Notes under the pieces: model-generated
What the model was told of the DNA's origin: nothing
The model's database searches: none
What the model saw: the letters and a program-made list of their open reading frames with translations, nothing else
In this document: piece by piece, positions 34,553-43,457 of the stretch
How the letters are laid out: each line of letters opens with the position of its first letter
Numbering within the stretch: the first letter of the stretch is position 1
Translations under genes and position numbers: made by a program
NCBI RefSeq assembly: GCF_020559915.1
Contig: NZ_JAJCLZ010000002.1
Coordinates: 62,001 to 126,000, forward strand
Direction of reading: 5' to 3'
Length of the DNA: 64,000 nucleotides
From: Ruminococcus sp. 210702-SL.1.03
GTDB lineage: Bacteria > Bacillota > Clostridia > Oscillospirales > Ruminococcaceae

Positions 34553-35974
34553 ATGCTAACGCTAGACGAGCTGAAAACGAAAAAACATCTGCATTTTATC
34601 GGTATAGGCGGTTCGGGTATGTACCCCCTCGCCCAAATACTTCATTCGCAGGGCTACTTTATCACAGGCTCTGATAATAACGAAACTGAAACACTTCAGG
34701 CGGTGCGCAATATGGGTATAGAGGTGCACATGGGTCAGCGCGCGGAAAATATCGAGGGCGCAGACCTTATAGTCTACACCGCCGCTATCCTGCCCGATAA
34801 CCCCGAGCTGGTGGCTGCCCGCGCGAGCGGCGCCGAGGTGGTAGAGCGCAGCGAGATGCTGGGGCTCATCACCGCGCTTTTTGATAACGCCGTATGTATC
34901 TCGGGTACTCACGGCAAAACTACGGCAAGCTCTATGCTCACCCAGATATTCCTCGAGGAGGGCACTGATATTTCCTGCGTTATCGGCGGTAAGCTGCCCG
35001 CTATCGGCGGTTCGGGCAGATTTGGCAAGAGCGAGAACATGGTCTGCGAGGCTTGCGAATTTCTCGACCATTTCTTAAAGCTCTACCCCGATACGGCAGT
35101 TATACTGAATGTAGACGCCGACCATCTCGACTATTTCGGCACGCTTGAGAACATCATAAAGTCTTTCCGCAAATTCGCCGAAATGGCTACCCGCTGCGTT
35201 ATCTATAACGGCGATGACGAGAACACCTGCCGCGCGGTAGAGGGCGTGGATAAGCCTAAGATAACCTTCGGCTTCGGCCGCGGCAATGATTACAGCGCCG
35301 AGATAACGGGCGTAAAGGGCATGAAGACCTCTTTCAAGCTCTACCATAAGGGCGAATATGTGCGCGATATGGCGATATTCGTGCCCGGCAAACACAACGT
35401 GCTCAACGCTTTGGCGGCTACGGCTGCGGCGCGCAGCGCGGGCGTATCGTATGACGGCATAGAAAAGGGATTGAACGTTTTCCGCGGCGCGAAAAGGCGC
35501 TTTGAGCAGCTTGGCGAAGAGCGCGGCATAACTGTGGTGGACGATTACGCGCACCACCCCACCGAGATAGCTTCTACTCTGCGCGCGGCGAAATCGCTCG
35601 ATTTCAGAAAAGTATGGGCGGTTTTCCAGCCTTTCACCTACTCGCGCACCGAGATACTGATGGACGAATTCGTTCAGGCGCTCGAGATAGCCGACACCGC
35701 TATAATCACGGATATAATGGGCAGCCGCGAGAAGAATACTCACGGTATCTACGCCGAGCAGCTGGCGCAGAAGATACCCTGCGCTGTATGGTTTGAAACA
35801 GACCACGAGCTTGTGGATAAGCAGACCGCCGAGCAGAAAGAGTACAATTTCGGGCAGGTGACCGACTACCTGCTTGAGCACGCGCAGGCAGGCGACCTCG
35901 TGATAACCATGGGCTGCGGCGACGCTTACAAGGCGGCGAAAATGCTGCTGAAAAAGCTGAAAGATAAGGACTAG
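34553..35974 (+). CDS. murC: UDP-N-acetylmuramate--L-alanine ligase
   Basis: A 473-residue cytoplasmic Mur ligase that adds L-Ala to UDP-MurNAc in peptidoglycan synthesis. HFIGIGGSGMYPLAQI is the UDP-binding N-terminal motif, SGTHGKTTASSM the ATP P-loop, and VDDYAHHPTEI the C-terminal signature. AAGGAG is 9 nt before ATG 34553. lexA follows after 38 nt, an unusual partner. Confidence 0.96.
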   Translation: MLTLDELKTKKHLHFIGIGGSGMYPLAQILHSQGYFITGSDNNETETLQAVRNMGIEVHMGQRAENIEGADLIVYTAAILPDNPELVAARASGAEVVERSEMLGLITALFDNAVCISGTHGKTTASSMLTQIFLEEGTDISCVIGGKLPAIGGSGRFGKSENMVCEACEFLDHFLKLYPDTAVILNVDADHLDYFGTLENIIKSFRKFAEMATRCVIYNGDDENTCRAVEGVDKPKITFGFGRGNDYSAEITGVKGMKTSFKLYHKGEYVRDMAIFVPGKHNVLNALAATAAARSAGVSYDGIEKGLNVFRGAKRRFEQLGEERGITVVDDYAHHPTEIASTLRAAKSLDFRKVWAVFQPFTYSRTEILMDEFVQALEIADTAIITDIMGSREKNTHGIYAEQLAQKIPCAVWFETDHELVDKQTAEQKEYNFGQVTDYLLEHAQAGDLVITMGCGDAYKAAKMLLKKLKDKD

Positions 35975-36012
35975 ACCAACAGGCGGCAGACCGCCGAAAG
36001 GGAGATGAGCAT

Positions 36013-36600
36013 ATGGAACTTACCGAAAACGAACGCAAGACCTACGAATATGTCCGCGACTGCCTGCAAGGCGAGGGCTATCCCCCCTCGGTACGCGAGA
36101 TATGCGCATACTGCGGCTTCAGATCTACCTCTACTGCCCACCGCGCTTTGAAATCGCTGACGGAAAAGGGGCTTATAGAAAAGCAGGATAATCTCAACCG
36201 CGCTATACGGCTGGCAGGCTCGCCGACTATGAAAGTTCCGCTGGTGGGTACAGTTACCGCGGGTCAGCCGATAACGGCTATCCAAGAAATAACGGACTAT
36301 ATAGACTTCAATCCCTCGCGCCATTACGACGAGCAGCTTTTTGCGCTGAAAGTGCGCGGCGATTCTATGATAAACGCGGCGATTCTCGACGGCGATATTG
36401 TTATAGCCGAGCAGACCCCCGTGGTGGATAACGGCGAGATAGCCGTGGTGCTGGTAGACGGCGACTCGGCCACGGTAAAGCGCTTTTATAAGGAAAACGG
36501 CCACTACCGCTTACAGCCCGAGAACGACTTTATGGAGCCGATAATTACAGATAACGCGGCGATACTCGGCAGAGTGGTGGCGGTAGTAAGATACTTGTGA
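36013..36600 (+). CDS. lexA: LexA repressor
   Basis: A 195-residue SOS repressor. The winged HTH occupies residues about 1-65 (PPSVREICAYCGFRSTSTAHRALKSL). The self-cleavage site is the Ala-Gly of VTAGQPI; the catalytic dyad is the Ser of RGDSMINA and the Lys of ATVKRFY. All are intact. GGGAG precedes the ATG. It lies between murC and a zinc-ribbon membrane protein, possibly in one transcript. Confidence 0.95.
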   Translation: MELTENERKTYEYVRDCLQGEGYPPSVREICAYCGFRSTSTAHRALKSLTEKGLIEKQDNLNRAIRLAGSPTMKVPLVGTVTAGQPITAIQEITDYIDFNPSRHYDEQLFALKVRGDSMINAAILDGDIVIAEQTPVVDNGEIAVVLVDGDSATVKRFYKENGHYRLQPENDFMEPIITDNAAILGRVVAVVRYL

Positions 36601-36644
36601 GATACATATAAAGATATTTTTGGAAAGATGAAAGAGAGAACATT

Positions 36645-37319
36645 ATGAGCAACAGATTTTGTACAGGCTGCGGCGCGCCGCTCACGCCTGATATGAAGAT
36701 ATGTCCGCGGTGCGGCAAGGTGGCGGCTGTAAGCGCGCGCCCGCGCCCTCAGCAGAGAGCGCCCAGACCTCAGCAGCCGGTCAGGAACGTGCGCACTGTT
36801 CGCACGGGGCAGACGGTTCAGAATGGACAAACCGTTCGCAATAGTCAGCCGCAGGCAAGACGTCCGCAGACAGCGCCTCAGCGCAGACCTGCGCCCATGC
36901 CACGACCGTCGCCATCGCCTGCGCCCGAAAGGCAGGAGCGCGCGCCGAAAAAGCGCAGCAAAAAGGCAAGGCTGATATTCCACGCGGCAACGGCGGCAGT
37001 AGTGCTGGTGGGGCTGTATTTCGCGATATTTTTCGTGCAGATATTCCGCGTGAAAATATCTACCTACGATTTCAAGACGGAGATAAAGCTGGAAAGCTCA
37101 AACTACGGGCAGGCTATGGAAAGCTATTTTGAATCGGGAAAATGGAGCGTGAACCCGCTGACGGGCACCTGCACATACACGGGCACTACCAAGCACGGCG
37201 ACGAATACGAGATAGTATATACCGCGCGGCTGAAAGTAGACGTGAAAAATATCTCGATAAACGGAAAAGACGTGCGCGCCGACAGGATAGAGAGCACGCT
37301 TATGGGAATGTTTATTTAA
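36645..37319 (+). CDS. Zinc-ribbon, single-pass membrane protein of unknown function
   Basis: A 224-residue protein. An N-terminal zinc ribbon with two CxxC pairs (CTGC and CPRC, residues 6-24) is followed by a disordered Pro/Arg/Gln-rich region (about 28-105), one membrane helix (about 112-132, AATAAVVLVGLYFAIFFVQIF) and an extracytoplasmic domain (about 135-224). The family is not recognised; similar layouts occur in Clostridia envelope proteins. Its last codons and TAA stop are formed by the end of a MITE-like repeat inserted at 37316, so the native C-terminus may have been altered. Confidence 0.75.
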   Translation: MSNRFCTGCGAPLTPDMKICPRCGKVAAVSARPRPQQRAPRPQQPVRNVRTVRTGQTVQNGQTVRNSQPQARRPQTAPQRRPAPMPRPSPSPAPERQERAPKKRSKKARLIFHAATAAVVLVGLYFAIFFVQIFRVKISTYDFKTEIKLESSNYGQAMESYFESGKWSVNPLTGTCTYTGTTKHGDEYEIVYTARLKVDVKNISINGKDVRADRIESTLMGMFI

Positions 37320-37513
37320 GGCAACACCGCACAACTACCGCCTAGCGGCTTTGTGCACATCTTGCTTGCGTTTTTGCGAAGCCAAAACAATTTTCCGTCA
37401 TATCACCCAAAACCTCCTAGCTTAACGCGAGTTAAGCGTCGTCGGCTTTAGGCAATCTGACGAAAAATCTGACGACGCAATCTGCACACAATAGTTGTGC
37501 GGTATTGCCTTAA
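37316..37513. mobile_element. MITE-like element, copy 1 (198 bp)
   Basis: Terminal inverted repeats TTAAGGCAACACCGCACAAC (from 37316) and its near-complement ending GGTATTGCCTTAA (to 37513) bound a non-coding element. Inside are a perfect hairpin GCTTAAC-GCGA-GTTAAGC (37420-37437) and a conserved block also present in copy 2 at 60830. No transposase is encoded. The TTAA ends may be target-site duplications. The left end supplies the stop codon of the upstream gene. Confidence 0.8.
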
Positions 37514-37541
37514 AAACAGAAGAAATGGAAAGGGAAAATAA

Positions 37542-39140
37542 ATGGGAAAGGAAAAGGATATAGAAAAAAGCAAAAATAAATATCCGCTGCGGCGAAAGCT
37601 GAAACATCTGCTCATCTACATCGCCACACAGCGCACTGTCGTGATACTTATGCTGGTGGCGCAGTTAATGGTGCTCGGCTATATACTTTTCGGTATAGAG
37701 CGGCACTCGGCACTGGTGCAGTTCGCATTTCAGATAGTTGCGGCGGCTACGGCGGTCTACATCATAAACAGGGATACCGAATCGGAATTTAAGATAGGCT
37801 GGCTGGTGCCGCTGGTGGCTTTTCCGCTATTCACTGTGGCGATATATTTTATACTCTCAAACCAGTACGGCACGCGCATGATACGCAAAATGCACGCGAA
37901 AAAGTGCGAGAGCACAAAGCCCTACCTGCAGCAGGATAAAGCCCTGATGGAGGAGCTGCGCACGCAGGACGAGGACGTTTACCACTACGTCTGCTACATG
38001 AAAGACTACGCAGGCTACCCTATGCAGAAAAATTCTGAGGTGACGTATTTCCGCTCGGGCGAGGAGAAATTTGAAGTGGTAAAAGAACAGCTCAAAAAAG
38101 CCCGCCACTACATCTTTATAGAAATGTTCATAGTAGACCAAGGCAGTATGTGGGACGAGATACTGGATATACTGCGCCAAAAGGTCGCCGAGGGGGTAGA
38201 GGTGCGCTTTATCTACGACGGCTTAGGCTCGCAGCACCTGCTTCCTTTCAACTACCACAAAAAGCTCACTGAATGGGGAATACAGACGCGCGTTTTTCAG
38301 CCATTTATCGCCATGCTTTCCTCTACGCAGAATAACCGCGACCACCGCAAGATAATCGTTATAGACGGACACACGGGATTCACGGGCGGCGACAATATAG
38401 CGGACGAATATGTAAACCGCATAGTGCGCTTCGGCTACTGGAAAGACACGGGCGTGATGCTGCGCGGGGACGCTGTTTGGAACTTGACGATGATGTTCTT
38501 GCAGATGTGGGAGGTAATATCGCCGCGGGAAAAGCCCGCCGATTACGACAGATACCGCCCCTACCTGCACCGTGTGGAAAACGTGGCTTCCGACGGATAT
38601 GTGCTTGCATACGGCGATTCGCCGCTTGACGACGAGGCAGTAGGCGAGCTGAGCTACCTGCATATACTGAACACCTCGAAGAAGTATTGCTACATCACCA
38701 CGCCGTACCTTATACTGAACGAAATGCTCTCCTCCTCGCTGATATACAAGGCGAAGAGCGGGGTAGACGTAAGGATAATCGTGCCGGGGATACCAGATAA
38801 ATGGTATGTAAAAGTGATGGGCGAGAGCTACTTTGAAGACCTAATAAAAGCGGGAGTGAAGATATATGAGTTTGACGGCTTTATACACGCTAAGACGTTC
38901 GTTTCGGACGATGAGAAAGCGGCTGTCGGCACGATAAACTTAGATTATAGGAGTCTGTATCTGCACTTTGAAAATTCATGCTATATGTATAAATGCAGCG
39001 CCGTGGCGGACGTCAAGGCAGATTTTGATTACATGGTGGAGAATAAGTGCAGGCAGGTAACGCTGGAAGATTGCAGGAATAGACCGAAAAGCAGGAAGCT
39101 GATGGCAGGACTCTTGAAAATCTTAGAGCCAATGCTGTAA
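37542..39140 (+). CDS. cls: Cardiolipin synthase (phospholipase D family)
   Basis: A 532-residue membrane enzyme that joins two phosphatidylglycerol molecules to cardiolipin. Two to three N-terminal helices (residues about 27-110) precede two HKD domains: HRKIIVIDGHTGFTGG-N (near 265) and IHAKTFVSDDEKAAVGTINLD (near 448). Both HxK(x)4D signatures are intact. The cytoplasmic N-terminus is short and basic. GGAAAGGG precedes the ATG. The MITE-like element lies just upstream, so the promoter is unclear. Confidence 0.94.
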   Translation: MGKEKDIEKSKNKYPLRRKLKHLLIYIATQRTVVILMLVAQLMVLGYILFGIERHSALVQFAFQIVAAATAVYIINRDTESEFKIGWLVPLVAFPLFTVAIYFILSNQYGTRMIRKMHAKKCESTKPYLQQDKALMEELRTQDEDVYHYVCYMKDYAGYPMQKNSEVTYFRSGEEKFEVVKEQLKKARHYIFIEMFIVDQGSMWDEILDILRQKVAEGVEVRFIYDGLGSQHLLPFNYHKKLTEWGIQTRVFQPFIAMLSSTQNNRDHRKIIVIDGHTGFTGGDNIADEYVNRIVRFGYWKDTGVMLRGDAVWNLTMMFLQMWEVISPREKPADYDRYRPYLHRVENVASDGYVLAYGDSPLDDEAVGELSYLHILNTSKKYCYITTPYLILNEMLSSSLIYKAKSGVDVRIIVPGIPDKWYVKVMGESYFEDLIKAGVKIYEFDGFIHAKTFVSDDEKAAVGTINLDYRSLYLHFENSCYMYKCSAVADVKADFDYMVENKCRQVTLEDCRNRPKSRKLMAGLLKILEPML

Positions 39141-39229
39141 AAAAGAAATAAGCTTTGAATAACGTAATGTTTTCCCAAACAAAGTAAAAGTCTCTGTCAA
39201 TAGAAGCGGTTGCAAGGCGCGTGAAAATC

Positions 39230-39474
39230 AGCAAAGCTGAGTTTCCTGCTTTGCCGAGGGGGGCGAGAAGCCCCAATCGTCGCCGTCCGCAGACGGCGAA
39301 ATCCCCTACCGTAGGGCGCTCCGCATAGGGTGAATGGGAAAGTCGGCTTCGCCGTATTTCCTAAATCAGTCCGGTGGACTGATTTTCAAGAGGGGCATGC
39401 CCTGCAAGGGAGGGCTGCCCCTAGTAGGTCGCCCGTAGACAAAACCCTTCAAGGGCGCACGCCCTTGAACGAAC
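39230..39474 (-). repeat. REP-like palindromic repeat, copy A
   Basis: About 245 bp, closely matching 41831-42060 in opposite orientation (three differences in the core 112 bp at 39363-39474). The core has perfect palindromes: AATCAGTCC/GGACTGATT (near 39364-39384) and AAGGGCG/CGCCCTT. Short apparent ORFs through it (ending KISPPD) are repeat translation, not genes. It starts right beside the terminator of the minus-strand regulator. Confidence 0.75.
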
Positions 39475-39516
39475 TCAAAGTAAAAGCCAAAGACAAGAAA
39501 TAACCTAAAACCAAAA

Positions 39517-39552
39517 AAGCGCATAGCTGCCCCCAAAAACAGCCATGCGCTT
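39517..39552 (-). terminator. Terminator of the XRE regulator gene
   Basis: AAGCGCATAGCTG (39517-39529) pairs with CAGCCATGCGCTT (39540-39552), read on the minus strand before a T-run. The same stem sequence forms the terminator beside repeat copy B. Confidence 0.75.
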
Positions 39553-39589
39553 AATTTATGCACATAGAAAAAAGATGTAAAAAGAAAAT

Positions 39590-40012
39590 TCACCCCGCCG
39601 AAGCGATCTTCTTTATCTTGTTGATGTTCTCGACGATCGCGTCAAGCTCGCCGTTTATGCGCTCCATCTCTATGCGCTCCTGCTCGTCGATAACGCCGTC
39701 TTTCATTATGTCGATGAGCTGCTCGGAAATGTCCTCCATATCCTGCGCCGAACCCAGAAAACGCAAAACTACCCGCTCTAAACGCTCTTCCTCTATATCC
39801 TTGCTCGTCTTTGCGTTTTTCAGCAGAAAATCTATCGAAACGCCGTAAAGCTCGCTTATCTGTACCAGCTTCTCTATCTCGGGATACGTCGCACCAGACT
39901 CCCACTTCGATACCGTTTGCCTGCTGACTTCCAGCTTGTCCGCTAAGTCCTCCTGCGTCAGATTATTTTTCTGCCGCAGATAAAGCATCTTTCCTCCAAA
40001 GATCGTGTTCAT
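39590..40012 (-). CDS. XRE-family transcriptional regulator
   Basis: A 140-residue regulator. The HTH is at residues about 10-62 (LRQKNNLTQEDLADKLEVSRQTVSKWESG), followed by a helical, acidic C-terminal region (about 70-140) that may mediate dimerisation. A second possible start at Met9 would still keep the whole HTH. It is divergent from the phosphatase gene at 40159 and may regulate it; that is inference from position. Confidence 0.85.
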   Translation of the reverse strand: MNTIFGGKMLYLRQKNNLTQEDLADKLEVSRQTVSKWESGATYPEIEKLVQISELYGVSIDFLLKNAKTSKDIEEERLERVVLRFLGSAQDMEDISEQLIDIMKDGVIDEQERIEMERINGELDAIVENINKIKKIASAG

Positions 40013-40092
40013 ATTCTTTCACCTCGGTAAAATTATATCATAAAGGCACACGAAAATCAATCGGCAAATTGCCCTATAAACGCCGCTCCTAT

Positions 40093-40121
40093 TTGACAAA
40101 ACAGTCGTGCTGTGATATAAT
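40093..40121 (+). promoter_or_regulatory. Promoter of the histidine phosphatase gene
   Basis: TTGACA (40093-40098), 17-nt spacer, TATAAT (40116-40121): exact consensus. An inverted sequence ACAGTCGTGCTGT within the spacer could be an operator. Confidence 0.8.
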
Positions 40122-40158
40122 TATCCAAAGGACTTTTCTAAGATAGAGGTGCATTTGT

Positions 40159-40887
40159 TTGAAAGGATACAGAATAACTTTTATACGTCACGGCTTTACT
40201 CAGGGCAACGTTGACGGAAAATATATCGGCACTACCGACCTGCCGCTCGCAAAAGAGGGCGCGGAACAGCTTTACGATATAGCTGAAAAAGCCGACTATC
40301 CCTCGTTTCAGAAAATTTATATCTCGCCGCTGAAACGCTGCCTGCAAACAGCGTATATCTTAGCGCCGAACTGCTATATGGTGGAAATGCCGCAGCTGCG
40401 CGAGATGGACTTCGGCGAATTTGAGGGCAAGACCCCCGACGAGCTGAAAGACCGCGAGGATTATAAAAAATTTTTAGAGGGCGGGCTGGATAATCCCCCT
40501 CCCGGCGGCGAATCGGTGCGCGAGGTGGTCGGCAGATGCTATGACGCGCTCAGCGTAATCATCGGCGATATGATGGAAGAGGGCTTGACGAACTGCGCCG
40601 TTATCACCCACAGCGGCATAATCATGAATATGCTCGCCTGCTTCGGGCTGCCAAAGCGCCGCGCGATAGAGTACGCCTGCGGCTTCGGCGAGGGCTTTGA
40701 AGTAATGGTGTCCGCCTCGATGTGGCAGCGCTCGGGCGCTTTTGAGATAATCGACACTTTTCCGCACAGCGAAGAGCCTTTTGAGGACGACTATGCTGAC
40801 GATAGTGATGATGGTGAACACGATCATGCTGATGAAGATGAGCATGACTGCGATTGCGGCTGTCATCACGAGCACGAGCAAGGATAA
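40159..40887 (+). CDS. Histidine phosphatase with a His/Asp-rich tail (TTG start)
   Basis: A 242-residue phosphoglycerate-mutase-like phosphatase. The catalytic RHG lies in FIRHGFTQGN (His near residue 10), with the second His in ITHSGI (near 152) and the acid residue in REMDFGEFEG. The substrate is not predictable. The last 40 residues are acidic with many His and two CxC-like cysteines (HDHADEDEHDCDCGCHHEHE), a likely metal-binding tail not usual in the family. TTG 40159 follows AGAGGTG. Confidence 0.85.
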   Translation: MKGYRITFIRHGFTQGNVDGKYIGTTDLPLAKEGAEQLYDIAEKADYPSFQKIYISPLKRCLQTAYILAPNCYMVEMPQLREMDFGEFEGKTPDELKDREDYKKFLEGGLDNPPPGGESVREVVGRCYDALSVIIGDMMEEGLTNCAVITHSGIIMNMLACFGLPKRRAIEYACGFGEGFEVMVSASMWQRSGAFEIIDTFPHSEEPFEDDYADDSDDGEHDHADEDEHDCDCGCHHEHEQG

Positions 40888-40926
40888 GGACAAAAATTAC
40901 CGCTAAAAAAGGGGAGGGCGGAGAAA

Positions 40927-41757
40927 TTGACCAGTAAGCAGATAAAGAGGGCGGCGGCTTCGCAGCTGCGGCAAAACTTTGAAGGAATATCTATGGCGGT
41001 GCTGAACCAGTTCGCGCTGATAACCTTTATGCTGCTGATAGAGGCGCTGATATACATAACGTCAGAGCTTTCGGACATCGACTACCGTCCGCTACAGCTA
41101 AGCTACTACCGCGAGTCGCGCGTGCGGATATTTACGATGTGCGGGCGAATGCTGGGGTATTTGTTTTTAAACAGCGTTTTGGTGTATATACAGCGGCGGC
41201 GGTTCATAAACACTGGCGAGGACGGCGGCGTGGTAGAGCGCTACATTGCGATGCATCCGAAGCGGATAATGCTGCCGGGCGTTAAGCTTTCGATACAGCT
41301 GCTTTTTTACAAGATATTGGTACTTTCGCCGATGTTGATAGGCATATACGGCGTGCTGCATTTCAGCAGCAAAGAGGTCGTGAGCAGCATCAGCTTATTC
41401 GGCATGGTCTGCTTCATGCTTTCGATAGGTTTTTCGATAGTATGGCTGGGGGTATGCATACATTATTTCATGTCGCTTTCGCTGGTGCCGTTTATCAGCC
41501 AGCTCAATCCGCGCGCGAATTTTTTCGACGCGTGCGACCTTTCGGTAAAGCTGATGGAGTCGAAGCACATGAGGCTCGTCTCTTTTTACATATCATGGCT
41601 GCCGTGGCTGCCGCTGGCGGTGCTGATATATCCTTTGATATTCATTTACCCGTACTACTCAGCGGCGCACGTTATACTTGCGCGGGAGATCATGGGCGAC
41701 TACTGGCAGGACAAGCTGCCTGCTATGGCTCGGCGGTGGCAGAAAAATCTTTACTAA
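40927..41757 (+). CDS. Multi-pass membrane protein, possibly DUF975-like
   Basis: A 276-residue protein with about five membrane helices. A basic N-terminus (TSKQIKRAAASQLRQNF) precedes a first helix, and a charged amphipathic end (LPAMARRWQKNLY) closes the protein. The layout resembles DUF975 proteins of Clostridia, whose function is unknown. The start is a TTG at 40927 following GGGAGGGCGGAG. It lies 39 nt after the phosphatase gene and is probably cotranscribed. Confidence 0.65.
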   Translation: MTSKQIKRAAASQLRQNFEGISMAVLNQFALITFMLLIEALIYITSELSDIDYRPLQLSYYRESRVRIFTMCGRMLGYLFLNSVLVYIQRRRFINTGEDGGVVERYIAMHPKRIMLPGVKLSIQLLFYKILVLSPMLIGIYGVLHFSSKEVVSSISLFGMVCFMLSIGFSIVWLGVCIHYFMSLSLVPFISQLNPRANFFDACDLSVKLMESKHMRLVSFYISWLPWLPLAVLIYPLIFIYPYYSAAHVILAREIMGDYWQDKLPAMARRWQKNLY

Positions 41758-41776
41758 ACTTTATGCTTTTTTATGG

Positions 41777-41812
41777 GCGCATGGCTATCTGTTCGGTGGC
41801 TATGCGCTTTTT
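41777..41812 (+). terminator. Terminator of the phosphatase-membrane protein unit
   Basis: GCGCATGGCT (41777-41786) pairs with GGCTATGCGC (41798-41807) with two G-U pairs, followed by five T. The stem is nearly the same as that at 39517-39552. Confidence 0.75.
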
Positions 41813-41830
41813 GTTTGGGCTATTGCTTTT

Positions 41831-42060
41831 GTTCGTTCAAGGGCGTGCGCCCTTGAAGGGTTTTGTCTGCGGGCGACTTACTAGGGGCAGCCCTCTCTTG
41901 CAGGGCATGCCCCTCTTGAAAATCAGTCCACCGGACTGATTTTCAATTCACCCTATGCGGAGCGCACTTCGGTATGGGGAGTTTCGCGCTCTGCGGAGCG
42001 CGACGATGGGCTCTGCCCCTCGACCCCGCAAGCGGCTGGCGCGCCGCTTGAGCACGCGCT
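41831..42060 (+). repeat. REP-like palindromic repeat, copy B
   Basis: An inverted copy of 39230-39474. The core 41831-41942 differs at about three positions; the outer half (from ATTCACCCTATGCGGAGCGC) is more diverged. Together the two copies bracket the 2.3-kb segment with the XRE regulator, phosphatase and membrane protein. The rest of 42061-42140 holds nothing I recognise. Confidence 0.75.
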
Positions 42061-42140
42061 TTTTTTATCTTCACGCTTTACGGTTGTTCTTGCTCGGCGT
42101 TTCTGCCGCGACTTTTACTTCGTGTGGAAACGCTCTTTAA

Positions 42141-42177
42141 AACAAAAAGGGAAGCCGTCCGTTAGACAACTTCCCTT
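42141..42177 (-). terminator. Terminator of the ROK regulator gene
   Basis: AAGGGAAG (42147-42154) and CTTCCCTT (42170-42177) form a stem; on the minus strand it is followed by TTTTTGTTTT. Confidence 0.7.
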
Positions 42178-42188
42178 GATTTTATTCT

Positions 42189-43457
42189 TTATTCATGATG
42201 CGAATTTTCCTCAGCATCAGCCGAATATCCGCCGCAATTATAAAACAGCTCGCGTATCGCCAGCGCACAGCCGCTCAGGAAATGGTGCTTATCCTCGATG
42301 CAGGAAAGCGTTACGCTGTCTGCTACCGTCTCGCCGCCTATCTCTGCGATCGTCTTTTTCAGTCTTTCAAAGTCCAGCGGCGTGCCCGGCGCGCTGAATC
42401 CGAACTTATGCAGCACTATCTTCTGCGGGTTCGTTGAAAAATACAGGTTGTTTATCAGCACCGCCGTCAGCATGAACACGTTGTCGATGACCTCGGTAAC
42501 GCCTGCGTCGCGCTTGCCGTAAGCCGCGCCGATCAGCTCGCGCGTTATCGCGCTTGGCTCGCCTTTCGCCGCCTGCCAGAGAAACGGCGTCTGCTCTTTC
42601 GAGAAATTCCGCTTTATCTTTTTCAGCACCGCCGCGGGCGCGATCTCGTTCTCCACGCAGCCGCGTCTGCCGCATTCGCAAACTTTTTCCGAGCGCGGGT
42701 CGATTATCATTTTATTTACAAAGTCTGTACGGTTATCGTAAGCGACTATCGGCTCGTTTAAGTTGGTGAAAACGAAATTCAGGCTTTTTCCGTACTGCAA
42801 AAACGCTATGTTCCTGCGGTTCGGGCCGCTGTTTTTGCGGAAGTCGATGTTCGCCATAGCCGTGCCTTTTACCGAGTTGTCGAATACCATCGGCAGGCTG
42901 GTGTAGCTGCTCATAAAGCGCTGCAGGCGGCTGAAATCGGGCTTTCCGCCCGTAGTCGCTATGTCTATCCGCTGGTACATCGAGGGGTAGATGGCGAAGC
43001 CTATGCCCAGCAGCGAGCTTTGGTCTAGGCAGTTATCGCTAAGCACCTCATTCATCGACTTTACAAAAAATGAGTATATTGTCTTTTTATCTGTAAGTTC
43101 GCTTATTTTTAGGTTGCGCTTATCGAGCACGTCGCCAGAGAGGGTGGATAAGCCTACGCTTACCAGATTTTCCTCTACTGTCATTCCCAGTGCGAATTTG
43201 TAATGGTTGTTTATGTCGATAAGTATTTTCTTTCTGCCGCGGGGAGCTTTTTCGCTGATGTGCTTGTACTCGCCTATCTCTGCGATTATGCCCTGATCTA
43301 TCATTTCGTTAGTGATTATCGTTACCGCCGCGCGCGTAAGCTCCAGTGCCGCCGCTATGTCGATCCTAGAGGTCGGACCCCTCTGTTTTAATATTTTAAG
43401 CACCTGCATTCTGTTGCGGCGCTTGAGATCCAGCTTGCTGATTCCGTGCTGTTCCAC
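42189..43457 (-). CDS. ROK-family transcriptional regulator
   Basis: A 422-residue NagC/XylR-type protein. An N-terminal winged HTH (residues about 12-70, TSRIDIAAALELTRAAVTIIT) is joined to a ROK sugar-kinase-like domain. The zinc motif is present as CECGRRGCVE (near residue 262), but the ATP-binding phosphate loop and catalytic Asp region are poorly conserved, so it is a sugar-responsive regulator rather than a kinase. The ligand is unknown. GGAGG precedes the ATG. It is divergent from the acylation operon at 43814. Confidence 0.88.
   Translation of the reverse strand: MEQHGISKLDLKRRNRMQVLKILKQRGPTSRIDIAAALELTRAAVTIITNEMIDQGIIAEIGEYKHISEKAPRGRKKILIDINNHYKFALGMTVEENLVSVGLSTLSGDVLDKRNLKISELTDKKTIYSFFVKSMNEVLSDNCLDQSSLLGIGFAIYPSMYQRIDIATTGGKPDFSRLQRFMSSYTSLPMVFDNSVKGTAMANIDFRKNSGPNRRNIAFLQYGKSLNFVFTNLNEPIVAYDNRTDFVNKMIIDPRSEKVCECGRRGCVENEIAPAAVLKKIKRNFSKEQTPFLWQAAKGEPSAITRELIGAAYGKRDAGVTEVIDNVFMLTAVLINNLYFSTNPQKIVLHKFGFSAPGTPLDFERLKKTIAEIGGETVADSVTLSCIEDKHHFLSGCALAIRELFYNCGGYSADAEENSHHE

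Noticed and set aside
39366..39593. Frames ending in KISPPD at 39366-39593 (minus) and 41442-41939 (plus)
   Set aside because: These are translations of the REP-like repeat extended into neighbouring DNA; no ribosome sites.
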